This document shows, one piece after another, positions 1 through 5,422 of a stretch of DNA of 13,565 nucleotides. The DNA lies in contig CALPPS020000070.1 in the NCBI GenBank assembly GCA_943325515.2, positions 1 to 13,565 on the forward strand, read 5' to 3'. The notes below the pieces were generated by a model. It searched no databases. It was given only the letters and a program-made list of their open reading frames with translations, and was not told the origin of the DNA. The stretch comes from Flavobacterium psychrophilum. GTDB lineage: Bacteria > Bacteroidota > Bacteroidia > Flavobacteriales > Flavobacteriaceae. Position 1 is the first letter of the stretch. Each line of letters begins with the position of its first letter. A program made the translations under genes and the position numbers.

Positions 1-112
1 GTTATCGGTTTTCGGTTTTCGGTTTTCAGTTATCGGTTATCAGTTATCGGTTATCAGTTATCGGTTTTCGGTTTTCAGTTATCGGTTTTCGGTTTTCGGT
101 TTTGGGTTTTTT
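1..112. repeat. Heptamer repeat array 1 (GTTWTCD units)
   Basis: Fifteen uninterrupted 7-bp units run from 1 to 105, and a degenerate sixteenth (GTTTTTT) ends at 112. Each unit is GTT-A/T-TC-G/A. GTTATCG and GTTATCA alternate at 29-63, forming a 14-bp higher-order unit that also appears in array 5. There are no spacers between units. The first base of the window is already inside the array, so it probably continues upstream. It ends about 60 bp before the rmlB start codon. Confidence 0.95.
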
Positions 113-174
113 TGGTGTGAAAGAGAAAATTATTATAGAAAATATTTTACTATTTTAGATTTAAATTATTATTC

Positions 175-1221
175 ATGAAGAAGATTTTAATTACAGGTGG
201 TGCAGGGTTTATTGGTTCACATGTTGTGAGACGGTTTGTGACAAAGTATCCAAATTATCAAATTTATAATTTAGATGCGCTAACTTATGCAGGTAATCTA
301 GAAAATATTGCAGATATTGAAGCTGCTTCCAATTACACGTTTATTAAAGGAGATATTGTTGATGCTGATTTTATCAATGATTTGTTTCAACAACATCAAT
401 TTGATGGCGTAATTCATTTGGCTGCCGAGTCCCATGTTGATCGTTCTATTACTGACCCACTAGCTTTTGTGAAAACCAATGTGATTGGCACTATGAATCT
501 ACTCAATGCTGCCAAAACTATTTGGGACAATAATTTTGAAGGTAAACGATTTTACCACGTATCTACCGATGAAGTCTATGGCAGTTTAGGTGCCACAGGG
601 TTGTTTACAGAAACTACTCCTTATGACCCAAATTCTCCCTACTCAGCTTCCAAAGCTAGTTCCGATCATTTTGTTCGTGCCTACGGTGAGACTTACGGTT
701 TACCCTATGTAATTACTAATTGTTCTAATAATTATGGTCCTTACCATTTTCCAGAGAAATTAATTCCTCTTTTTATTAATAATATTATCACCAACAAACC
801 GTTGCCTGTTTATGGCGATGGAAAATATACGCGTGATTGGCTCTTCGTACTCGACCACGCAATTGCTATCGATTTGGTTTTTCATGAAGGCAAAAACCAC
901 GAAACCTACAATATAGGTGGGTTTAACGAATGGCAAAATATTGAATTGGTAAAATTACTTTGCCGAAAAATGGATAGTAAACTAGGAAGAGTAGCGGGCG
1001 AATCTGAAAAATTGATTACTTATGTCAAAGATAGACCAGGACACGATTTGCGCTATGCTATTGATGCTTCCAAAATTAACAGGGAATTAGGATGGAAACC
1101 TTCAGTAACTTTTGAAGAAGGATTAGAACAAACTATAGATTGGTTTTTGGCTAACGAAGCTTGGTTGCAAAGTGTTACTTCAGGAGATTATGCTAAGTAT
1201 TATGAGAAGCAGTATTCTTAG
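175..1221 (+). CDS. rmlB: dTDP-glucose 4,6-dehydratase
   Basis: This cytoplasmic, NAD-dependent short-chain dehydrogenase-type enzyme converts dTDP-glucose to dTDP-4-keto-6-deoxyglucose, the precursor of rhamnose and of amino-dideoxy sugars such as Fuc4N. The 348 residues are full length for the family. Visible are the N-terminal Rossmann motif GGAGFIG (8-14), HLAAESHVDRS (81-91), the RmlB-specific catalytic TDE triad (131-133) and YSASK (156-160) with its Tyr and Lys. NNYGPYHFPEKLIP, the substrate-binding region, starts near 185, and RDWLFV lies further on. The ATG at 175 puts the Rossmann fold at the usual distance from the start. The gene stands alone between two repeat arrays, and its TAG stop overlaps the first base of array 2. 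It is separated by about 3 kb from wecD and wecE, which would use its product. No rmlA, rmlC or rmlD is present in the window. Confidence 0.97.
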   Translation: MKKILITGGAGFIGSHVVRRFVTKYPNYQIYNLDALTYAGNLENIADIEAASNYTFIKGDIVDADFINDLFQQHQFDGVIHLAAESHVDRSITDPLAFVKTNVIGTMNLLNAAKTIWDNNFEGKRFYHVSTDEVYGSLGATGLFTETTPYDPNSPYSASKASSDHFVRAYGETYGLPYVITNCSNNYGPYHFPEKLIPLFINNIITNKPLPVYGDGKYTRDWLFVLDHAIAIDLVFHEGKNHETYNIGGFNEWQNIELVKLLCRKMDSKLGRVAGESEKLITYVKDRPGHDLRYAIDASKINRELGWKPSVTFEEGLEQTIDWFLANEAWLQSVTSGDYAKYYEKQYS

Positions 1222-1388
1222 GTAACGGTTTTCGGTTATCGGTTTTCGGTTATTGGTTATCGGTTTTCTGTTATCGGTTGTCGGTTTTCTGTTCTCGGTT
1301 TTCGGTTATCGGTTATCGGTTTTCTGTTATCGGTTTTCGGTTGTCTGTTTTCGGTTTTCGGTTTTCTGTTATCGGTTTTCTGTTTTGA
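1221..1388. repeat. Heptamer repeat array 2
   Basis: After a degenerate first unit (GGTAACG, whose first G is the last base of the rmlB stop codon), 23 units in perfect 7-bp register run from 1228 to 1388. Most are GTTTTCG, GTTATCG or GTTTTCT. Rarer variants are GTTGTCG, GTTCTCG and GTTATTG. Unlike arrays 1 and 5 there are no GTTATCA units. The array fills nearly all of the space between rmlB and the next gene and stops about 30 bp before its ATG. Confidence 0.95.
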
Positions 1389-1417
1389 GTTTTTATTTTA
1401 TTTTTAATTTTTAGAAG

Positions 1418-1789
1418 ATGAAAAGTTATCGGGATTTGGAGATTTATCAAAAGAGCATGACTCTGTTTTTTGAAACTCATAAAATGTCATTGCTACTCCC
1501 TAAGTATGAGTTGTATGAACTCGGAAGTCAGCTCCGTCGATCCTCGGATTCTATAGTTACCAATATTGTAGAAGGTTATGGTAGGAAAAGATATAAATCT
1601 GATTTTATCAAGTTTTTGGTTTATTCACACGCAAGCAATTTAGAAACTTTAAATCATTTAGAAAAGCTACAAATTTTATATCCTGAACAAAATCCAACAT
1701 TATTAGTGCTGATTTCAGAATATGATCGGTTAGGAGGTATGATTTATTCCTTTATTAAGTATGTAGAGGAGCATTGGAATAAGTTTTAG
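1418..1789 (+). CDS. Four-helix-bundle protein, S23 / TIGR02436-type family
   Basis: This is a 123-residue all-helical protein of the family first seen as proteins encoded in 23S rRNA intervening sequences, and common as stand-alone genes in Bacteroidota genomes. Family signs are the opening YRDLEIYQKSM (4-14), the basic central helix QLRRSSDSIVTNIVEGYGRK (38-57), and the FLVYSHASNLET segment (66-77). The role of stand-alone members is not established. Members form multimers, and the related Avd protein of diversity-generating retroelements binds nucleic acid and a reverse transcriptase. No such partner is present here. The gene is bracketed by heptamer arrays 2 and 3, and the G of its TAG stop is also the first G of array 3. 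There is no rRNA sequence around it. The start is the first ATG, with an AG-rich stretch just upstream. Confidence 0.88.
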   Translation: MKSYRDLEIYQKSMTLFFETHKMSLLLPKYELYELGSQLRRSSDSIVTNIVEGYGRKRYKSDFIKFLVYSHASNLETLNHLEKLQILYPEQNPTLLVLISEYDRLGGMIYSFIKYVEEHWNKF

Positions 1790-1861
1790 TTTTCGGTTAT
1801 CGGTTATCGGTTTTCGGTTATCGGTTTTCGGTTTTCGGTTTTCGGTTTTCTGTTTTGGGTT
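1789..1861. repeat. Heptamer repeat array 3, between convergent stop codons
   Basis: Ten units in perfect register run from 1789 to 1858 (GTTTTCG, GTTATCG, GTTTTCT, GTTTTGG), followed by a degenerate GTTATTT. The first G belongs to the TAG stop of the S23-type gene. The TTA in the last degenerate unit (1860-1862) is the TAA stop of the minus-strand gene. The whole intergenic space between these two convergent genes is therefore repeat. Confidence 0.95.
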
Positions 1862-2684
1862 ATTTTGACCAGATGATGGAGTTGGTGTTATTGCTTCTTT
1901 TGAGTTCTTTTAGTTTTTTTCGTTCTTGGATTGAGAAGCCTATGAATAAGTATAGTAATTGTATGAAGTTATCGGTTATCGGTTTTCGGTTATCGGTTAT
2001 CGGTTTTCGGTTTTGGGTTATCGGCTCTCGGTTTTCGGTTTTGGGTTGTGTGTTTTTGGTAATTAATTTTATGGTTTGAGTTTCTTCCTCTTTTTTTAGG
2101 ATTATTTCCTCACTATAATAGGTCTCGAATTTATTGTCTAAGTAATTCCAATTCGCATGTGCCATAGCAATATGAACATTATCCGCTTTCTCTGGCCAAT
2201 TGATGTGTTTTTCTGCGTTGAAATTCTCAAGAGTGAGTATATTTTTATTTTCATCCCATATCCAATCCGTCTTTAAAACTTTATTCAAAGGACGCAAAAT
2301 GTTTCCTTCAAAGCCAATAAAATAGTCTCTAGTTTCTGGGTTTTCTATGCCTTTTTCAAAGATTCTTTCTCCGTGAGGATTAGTAGCGTCTTCTTGAATA
2401 ATTTCTAGCATTAGTTTGTTGCCTCTACCAGAAAAACTTCCGTCTTTAGCTCGGTTGTTAAAATATAGGGCTATCCCTCTAAAAAGTTGTCCTTTTTTCG
2501 CCGCTCTTCCAAACTCTTTTCCATGGTTTTTTACTTTAGTGAAGATGGGATTTCTTTTGAATTCTTCACTAGTTACTCCCGTTTTTCCTTTTGTTCTGAC
2601 TCTATTCTCTTTTTTTTCATCAATGTAAAAGTTGAGGTCGTCTAGTGTGCCGACAATTTTAAAAGGTGCTATTACTTTTGCCAT
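1860..2684 (-). CDS. Uncharacterised Bacteroidota-type protein with a repeat-encoded insert
   Basis: The protein has 274 residues and I assign it no function. The start MAKVIAPFKIVGTLDDLNFY, the Arg/Lys-rich segment to about residue 60 and the NPHGERIF stretch (102-109) resemble a family of uncharacterised proteins I recognise from Flavobacteriia, from memory only. No signal peptide or membrane segment is evident. Residues 212-239 are encoded entirely by heptamer array 4 and read as a low-complexity peptide built around NRKPITD. After this, residues 240-274 return to ordinary sequence (IQLLYLFIGFSIQE, then NNTNSIIW), which I read as the original final segment. This suggests that the array was inserted in frame into a loop before the last structural element. 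The TAA stop lies in the degenerate end of array 3. The gene is convergent with the S23-type gene and divergent from the regulator gene at 3062. The reading frame is supported by its length and by coherent sequence on both sides of the insert. Confidence 0.75.
   Translation of the reverse strand: MAKVIAPFKIVGTLDDLNFYIDEKKENRVRTKGKTGVTSEEFKRNPIFTKVKNHGKEFGRAAKKGQLFRGIALYFNNRAKDGSFSGRGNKLMLEIIQEDATNPHGERIFEKGIENPETRDYFIGFEGNILRPLNKVLKTDWIWDENKNILTLENFNAEKHINWPEKADNVHIAMAHANWNYLDNKFETYYSEEIILKKEEETQTIKLITKNTQPKTENREPITQNRKPITDNRKPITDNFIQLLYLFIGFSIQERKKLKELKRSNNTNSIIWSK
1968..2051. repeat. Heptamer repeat array 4, inside a coding sequence
   Basis: Twelve units (84 bp) lie within the minus-strand gene and encode exactly residues 212-239. 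Unit types on the plus strand are GTTATCG, GTTTTCG, GTTTTGG, one GCTCTCG and a terminal GTTGTGT. On the coding strand, a CGATAAC unit gives a TAA stop only in one of three phases. The four units in that phase are all different variants (ACACAAC, CGAGAGC, CGAAAAC, CGAAAAC), so the frame stays open. Confidence 0.93.
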
Positions 2685-2707
2685 GGATTTTTGAGTTTTG
2701 TTAGTTG

Positions 2708-2715
2708 TAAAGTTA
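2708..2715 (-). promoter_or_regulatory. Possible -7 element for the minus-strand gene
   Basis: On the minus strand this reads TAACTTTA, seven of eight matches to the Bacteroidota -7 consensus TAnnTTTG, 24 bp upstream of the ATG at 2684. I see no convincing -33 TTG at the right distance, because repeat array 5 occupies that position. The call is tentative. Confidence 0.22.
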
Positions 2716-2721
2716 AAAAAT

Positions 2722-2904
2722 GTTTTCAGTTTTCGGTTATTGGTTTTCGGTTTTCGGTTTTCGGTTATCGGTTATCAGTTATCGGTTATCAGTTATCAGT
2801 TATCGGTTATCAGTTATCGGTTATCAGTTATCGGTTTTCGGTTAACGGTTTTCTGTTTTCTGTTTTCTGTTTTCTGTTTTCGGTTTTTCTGTTATCTGTT
2901 TTGG
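2722..2904. repeat. Heptamer repeat array 5
   Basis: About 26 units form the longest array in the window. It begins GTTTTCA, GTTTTCG, GTTATTG and then has a block of GTTATCG and GTTATCA units from 2764 to 2833. A GTTAACG follows, then four identical GTTTTCT units (2848-2875), and it degrades through one 8-bp unit (GTTTTTCT, 2883-2890) to GTTTTGG. The local homogeneity of blocks suggests expansion by slippage or unequal exchange. It fills about half of the 377-bp space between the divergent genes starting at 2684 and 3062. The other half (2905-3061) is an AT-rich leader described in the next entries. Confidence 0.95.
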
Positions 2905-2973
2905 TTATTTGTTTTTGTGTTTTCATTTATTTTTGATATTTTACTTACAAGAAATTCACCACTAATATTGTTT

Positions 2974-2982
2974 TATAGTTTG
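2974..2982 (+). promoter_or_regulatory. Weak candidate -7 element for the regulator/upxY-like operon
   Basis: TATAGTTTG resembles the Bacteroidota -7 element TAnnTTTG but has one extra base between TA and TTTG. It lies about 40 bp upstream of the leader hairpin and 80 bp upstream of the ATG at 3062. A TTG at 2968-2970 is too close to serve as a normal -33 box. It is listed because the operon must start somewhere in 2905-3022 and this is the best match I see there. Confidence 0.2.
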
Positions 2983-3022
2983 TAGCTATTATTTTTTTTA
3001 TTTTAATTTGGTCATGTTATAT

Positions 3023-3047
3023 AAACGAGTACTTTTGTTACTCGTTT
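3023..3047 (+). terminator. Leader hairpin with T-rich tail (terminator or attenuator)
   Basis: A perfect 9-bp inverted repeat, AAACGAGTA (3023-3031) and TACTCGTTT (3039-3047), encloses a 7-base loop. It is followed by GTTTGTTTTT. This is the form of an intrinsic terminator. It lies 14 bp before the ATG at 3062, so it is in the 5' leader of the operon that encodes a NusG-family antiterminator. That position fits an attenuator that such a protein might overcome, but it could also simply be a terminator for transcripts coming from the left. Confidence 0.55.
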
Positions 3048-3061
3048 GTTTGTTTTTAATT

Positions 3062-3568
3062 ATGCTTGAATCTCTTATTACCTCTAAAACTCGACTACGG
3101 ATATTGATAAAATTTTTTATCAATGTTTCTAATAATGGTCATTTGAGAGGATTGGCTGATGAAATGCATGAGTCCACTAATGCTATAAGAAAAGAATTAA
3201 ATAATCTTTCTGAGGCAGGTTATTTGAATAAAAAAACTATTCAAAATAGGGTTAATTATAAAGCTAATAAAAGTCATCCATTATTTACTACTCTCCAAAA
3301 AATTATACATCAACATATTGGCTTAGACTCCTTAGTTTCTATCGTTTTGGAGCGAATGGGTAATGTTAAAAAGATTGTTGTTATAGGTGATTATGCTAAT
3401 GGAAATGATACTGGAATTATAGATGTAGTTTTGGTAGGGGAAGATTTGAATAGTGATTATATTTTCAAATTAGCCACTAAGATTGAGCATGAAATAAACA
3501 GGAAGGTAAATTTCACTATTTCACCTAGTTTTGAGGATAGTGGATTGGTATTATTTGAAAATAACTAG
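3062..3568 (+). CDS. Winged-helix regulator with degenerate nucleotidyltransferase-like domain
   Basis: The 168-residue protein has two parts. Residues 5-70 look like an ArsR/MarR-type winged helix (TSKTRLRILIKFF, then LADEMHESTNAIRKELNNLSEAGYL as helix-turn-helix and KANKSHPLF as wing). Residues 100-155 resemble the core of a minimal nucleotidyltransferase domain (VVIGDYANG, then IDVVLVGEDLN). The catalytic GS motif is GD here and the D-x-D pair is reduced to one Asp (D121), so enzymatic activity is unlikely. Such genes often sit directly before an UpxY-like antiterminator in Bacteroidota polysaccharide loci, and here the next gene starts 2 bp after the stop. I chose the ATG at 3062. The frame is open upstream to a TTG at 3008 and an ATG at 3014, but those starts would translate the perfect leader hairpin into a hydrophobic run. 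Confidence 0.8.
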   Translation: MLESLITSKTRLRILIKFFINVSNNGHLRGLADEMHESTNAIRKELNNLSEAGYLNKKTIQNRVNYKANKSHPLFTTLQKIIHQHIGLDSLVSIVLERMGNVKKIVVIGDYANGNDTGIIDVVLVGEDLNSDYIFKLATKIEHEINRKVNFTISPSFEDSGLVLFENN

Positions 3569-3570
3569 CT

Positions 3571-4029
3571 ATGCCTTGGTATGTTTTATATACAAAACCT
3601 AGACAGGAAAAAAAAGTAGCTGATAATTTGAATAGTATTGGAATTGAAGTATATTGCCCTTTGGTTACCCAAATGAAGCAATGGTCGGACAGAAAGAAAA
3701 AAGTACAAGTCCCTTTGATTACCTCTTATGTTTTTGTAAATATTGAGGAACATCAAAGAGAAGCCGTTTTTAAAGTGTCAGGCATTGTTAGGTATTTGTT
3801 TTGGTTAGGAAAACCTGCAGTGGTTAGAGCTGTTGAAATTGAAGCTTTGCAACAGTCTTTAGAAGGTATTGTCACTTCTTTTGAAGTTAGTGCTTTACAA
3901 AAGGATACTATATATAAAATTCCTGATGGACCTTTTCAAGGTTTTGAAGGAATAGTAAATAAAATAAATGCTACTAGTATTCAACTTTTGTTAGTTGATT
4001 TAGGGTTTTTGATAACTTTAAATAAGTAG
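3571..4029 (+). CDS. NusG-family transcription antiterminator, UpxY-like
   Basis: The protein has 152 residues. The NusG N-terminal domain spans about 1-100: WYVLYTKPRQEKKVADNL (3-20) is the typical opening, YCPLV lies at 28-32, and PLITSYVFVNI (48-58) plus GIVRYLFWLGKPAVV (71-85) complete the fold. A KOW-type C-terminal part follows, with IPDGPFQGFEGIVNKI (117-132). In Bacteroides, UpxY proteins travel with RNA polymerase and prevent premature termination of their own capsule operon. Related specialised paralogues such as RfaH act on O-antigen operons. This gene is the second of a two-gene unit with the winged-helix gene and lies directly upstream of the biosynthetic run, as expected for an operon-specific elongation factor. 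The family call is firm. The operon-specific action and its link to the leader hairpin at 3023-3047 are inference. Confidence 0.9.
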   Translation: MPWYVLYTKPRQEKKVADNLNSIGIEVYCPLVTQMKQWSDRKKKVQVPLITSYVFVNIEEHQREAVFKVSGIVRYLFWLGKPAVVRAVEIEALQQSLEGIVTSFEVSALQKDTIYKIPDGPFQGFEGIVNKINATSIQLLLVDLGFLITLNK

Positions 4030-4055
4030 TTTTTTATACCCATAATATAAAATTC

Positions 4056-4077
4056 GTTAGTTCTTAATGGGACTGAC
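4056..4077 (+). promoter_or_regulatory. Intercistronic hairpin in a GC-richer island
   Basis: In the 86-bp gap between the antiterminator gene and the first biosynthetic gene, GTTAGTTC (4056-4063) can pair as RNA with GGACTGAC (4070-4077) over 8 bp. Two of the pairs are G-U, and the loop has six bases. It is followed by AGGGCGAAGCCG, markedly GC-richer than its surroundings and able to form a short GGC/GCC stem. There is no T-tract after it, so it is not a standard terminator. It might be a pause or recruitment element for the antiterminator, or a remnant of a mobile or lost sequence. I cannot decide which. Confidence 0.3.
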
Positions 4078-4115
4078 AGGGCGAAGCCGTTTAGATAATA
4101 AACTTCAAAAATAAA

Positions 4116-4484
4116 ATGAACCCCTATTTCTACATTTTTTTTACTTTGCTTTTCACCGTTTATGGGCAACTTATTTTAAAATGGCGTTTGTCTAATTTGA
4201 AAGTAATTTTGCCAGAATTGGTGACTGATAAACTGATTTATTTAATAAAATTAGTCCTTGATCCTTTTATTTTTTCTGGATTTATAGCTGCTTTTATTGC
4301 CTCACTTTTTTGGATGGCAGCTATGACCAAGTTTGAAATCACACACGCTTATCCTTTTATGAGTTTAGCTCCTGCATTAGTTTTTTTATTGGGGGTATTT
4401 GTTTTAAATGAAACTTTTACTCTAGGAAAAGTAATAGGACTGATAATTATTATGTTAGGTATATTTATTACCGTAAAATTTTAG
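4116..4484 (+). CDS. Small EamA/SMR-type membrane protein, ArnE-like flippase subunit candidate
   Basis: This 122-residue integral membrane protein has four predicted helices (about 3-22, 50-72, 78-98 and 103-121). YGQLILKW (16-23) in helix 1 and the ending GKVIGLIIIMLGIFITV (104-120) fit the small multidrug resistance/EamA superfamily. ArnE and ArnF, which flip undecaprenyl-phosphate-aminoarabinose, belong to this group. The next gene, 8 bp downstream, is a GT2 of the type that makes undecaprenyl-phosphate sugars. That pairing makes a lipid-linked-sugar flippase more likely than a drug pump. ArnE/ArnF usually act as a pair and only one such gene is seen here, so it would work as a homodimer or with another partner. 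The substrate is unknown. Confidence 0.72.
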   Translation: MNPYFYIFFTLLFTVYGQLILKWRLSNLKVILPELVTDKLIYLIKLVLDPFIFSGFIAAFIASLFWMAAMTKFEITHAYPFMSLAPALVFLLGVFVLNETFTLGKVIGLIIIMLGIFITVKF

Positions 4485-4492
4485 TATAAATC

Positions 4493-5422
4493 ATGAAGAA
4501 TACTCCCCATATTTCTATAGTAAGTCCAGTATATAGAGGAGAATATTTAGTAGCGGAATTGGTTCGAAGAATTCATCAATCTGTTTCTTCTATTACATCA
4601 GATTACGAAATTATCTTAGTAGAGGATTGTGGACCTGATTCTTCTTGGGACAAAATTGTTGCGCTAGCCGAAAAAGATCCAAAGATAAAAGGGTTTCAGT
4701 TATCTCGAAATTTTGGACAACATTATGCTATTACATGTGGTTTGGATCAATCTAAAGGGGAGTGGGTAGTTGTTATGGATTGTGATTTACAAGATAGACC
4801 AGAAGAGATAGACGCCTTGTATCAAAAAGCCATATCGGGTTATGATGTGGTATTAGCAAAACGAGATCAACGACAAGATACTTTTTTTAAAAAGTTTTTT
4901 TCAAAAGCTTTTTACAGAACATTAGGGTATTTAACAGGAAGTGCTATGGACGAGCAAGTTGCTAATTTTGGTATTTATCACAGAAATGTAATCAATGCGG
5001 TATGTGAATTAAGGGAATCCATACGTTATTTTCCGACAATGATTCAATGGGTTGGATTTAAACAAACAGCTATTTCAGTTACTCATTCCGCAAGAGATGT
5101 AGGTGAATCTTCATATAATTTTAAAAGATTATTAAATTTGGCTTTGGATATTATCTTGGCCTATTCTGATAAACCAATTCGACTAATGATTAAGTTAGGA
5201 ATTTTAGTTTCTTTGCTTTCCTTTATTATGGGGTTTTATTTTAGTTTTCAATATTTATTGGGTAATGTTACCGTACCAGGTTATACAAGTTTAATACTGT
5301 CTATTTGGTTTTTTTCAGGTTTACTATTGATATTAGTTGGTGTAGTAGGTCTTTATGTTGGAAAAACCTTTGAAGGAGTTAAAAAAAGACCTATTTATTT
5401 AATTCAAAATGAAACTAAATGA
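4493..5422 (+). CDS. GT2 polyprenyl-phosphate glycosyltransferase (GtrB/ArnC/DPM1-like)
   Basis: The protein has 309 residues. The GT-A domain occupies about 5-215: ISIVSPVYRGEYLV (7-20), the acidic pair E44/D45 in VEDCGPDSSW, SRNFGQHYAI (71-80), and the metal-binding DCD (96-98) within VMDCDLQDRPEE. GESSYNFKRLLNLALD (204-219) is typical of the DPM1/GtrB branch. Two membrane helices follow at about 232-255 and 265-292. Enzymes of this layout transfer a sugar from a nucleotide donor to undecaprenyl phosphate on the cytoplasmic face. The product is then flipped and used by a GT-C enzyme in the periplasm. The gene follows the ArnE-like gene and overlaps the acetyltransferase gene by 4 bp (ATGA), implying translational coupling. 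A plausible sugar is the Fuc4NAc made by the neighbours, but the sequence does not prove this. Confidence 0.88.
   Translation: MKNTPHISIVSPVYRGEYLVAELVRRIHQSVSSITSDYEIILVEDCGPDSSWDKIVALAEKDPKIKGFQLSRNFGQHYAITCGLDQSKGEWVVVMDCDLQDRPEEIDALYQKAISGYDVVLAKRDQRQDTFFKKFFSKAFYRTLGYLTGSAMDEQVANFGIYHRNVINAVCELRESIRYFPTMIQWVGFKQTAISVTHSARDVGESSYNFKRLLNLALDIILAYSDKPIRLMIKLGILVSLLSFIMGFYFSFQYLLGNVTVPGYTSLILSIWFFSGLLLILVGVVGLYVGKTFEGVKKRPIYLIQNETK

Noticed and set aside
1418..1789. Avd protein of a diversity-generating retroelement
   Set aside because: The fold family is related, but there is no reverse transcriptase, template repeat or variable repeat in the window.
1418..1789. 23S rRNA intervening sequence
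   Set aside because: No rRNA sequence flanks the gene. The flanks are heptamer repeats.
1855..2079. Plus-strand open frame of 74 codons over array 4
   Set aside because: It lies opposite the minus-strand gene and much of it is repeat translation (SVIGFRL-type peptide). The plus strand of GTTWTCG repeats has no stop in any phase, so open frames arise automatically.
2416..2628. Plus-strand 70-codon frame
   Set aside because: It is antisense to the minus-strand gene, whose frame continues coherently on both sides.
2722..2904. CRISPR array
   Set aside because: Units are 7 bp and contiguous, with no spacers and no cas genes nearby.
2691..2985. Two overlapping plus-strand frames of 81 and 95 codons over array 5
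   Set aside because: They encode the same 7-residue repeat peptide in frames offset by one heptamer and have no independent sequence support. They are products of the repeat.
3008..3061. N-terminal extension of the regulator from TTG 3008 or ATG 3014, as a signal peptide
   Set aside because: The extension is encoded by a perfect inverted repeat and would put a hydrophobic segment in front of a DNA-binding domain. An RNA hairpin explains the sequence better.
3981..4169. Minus-strand 62-codon frame
   Set aside because: It overlaps the ends of two well-supported plus-strand genes and has no recognisable motif.
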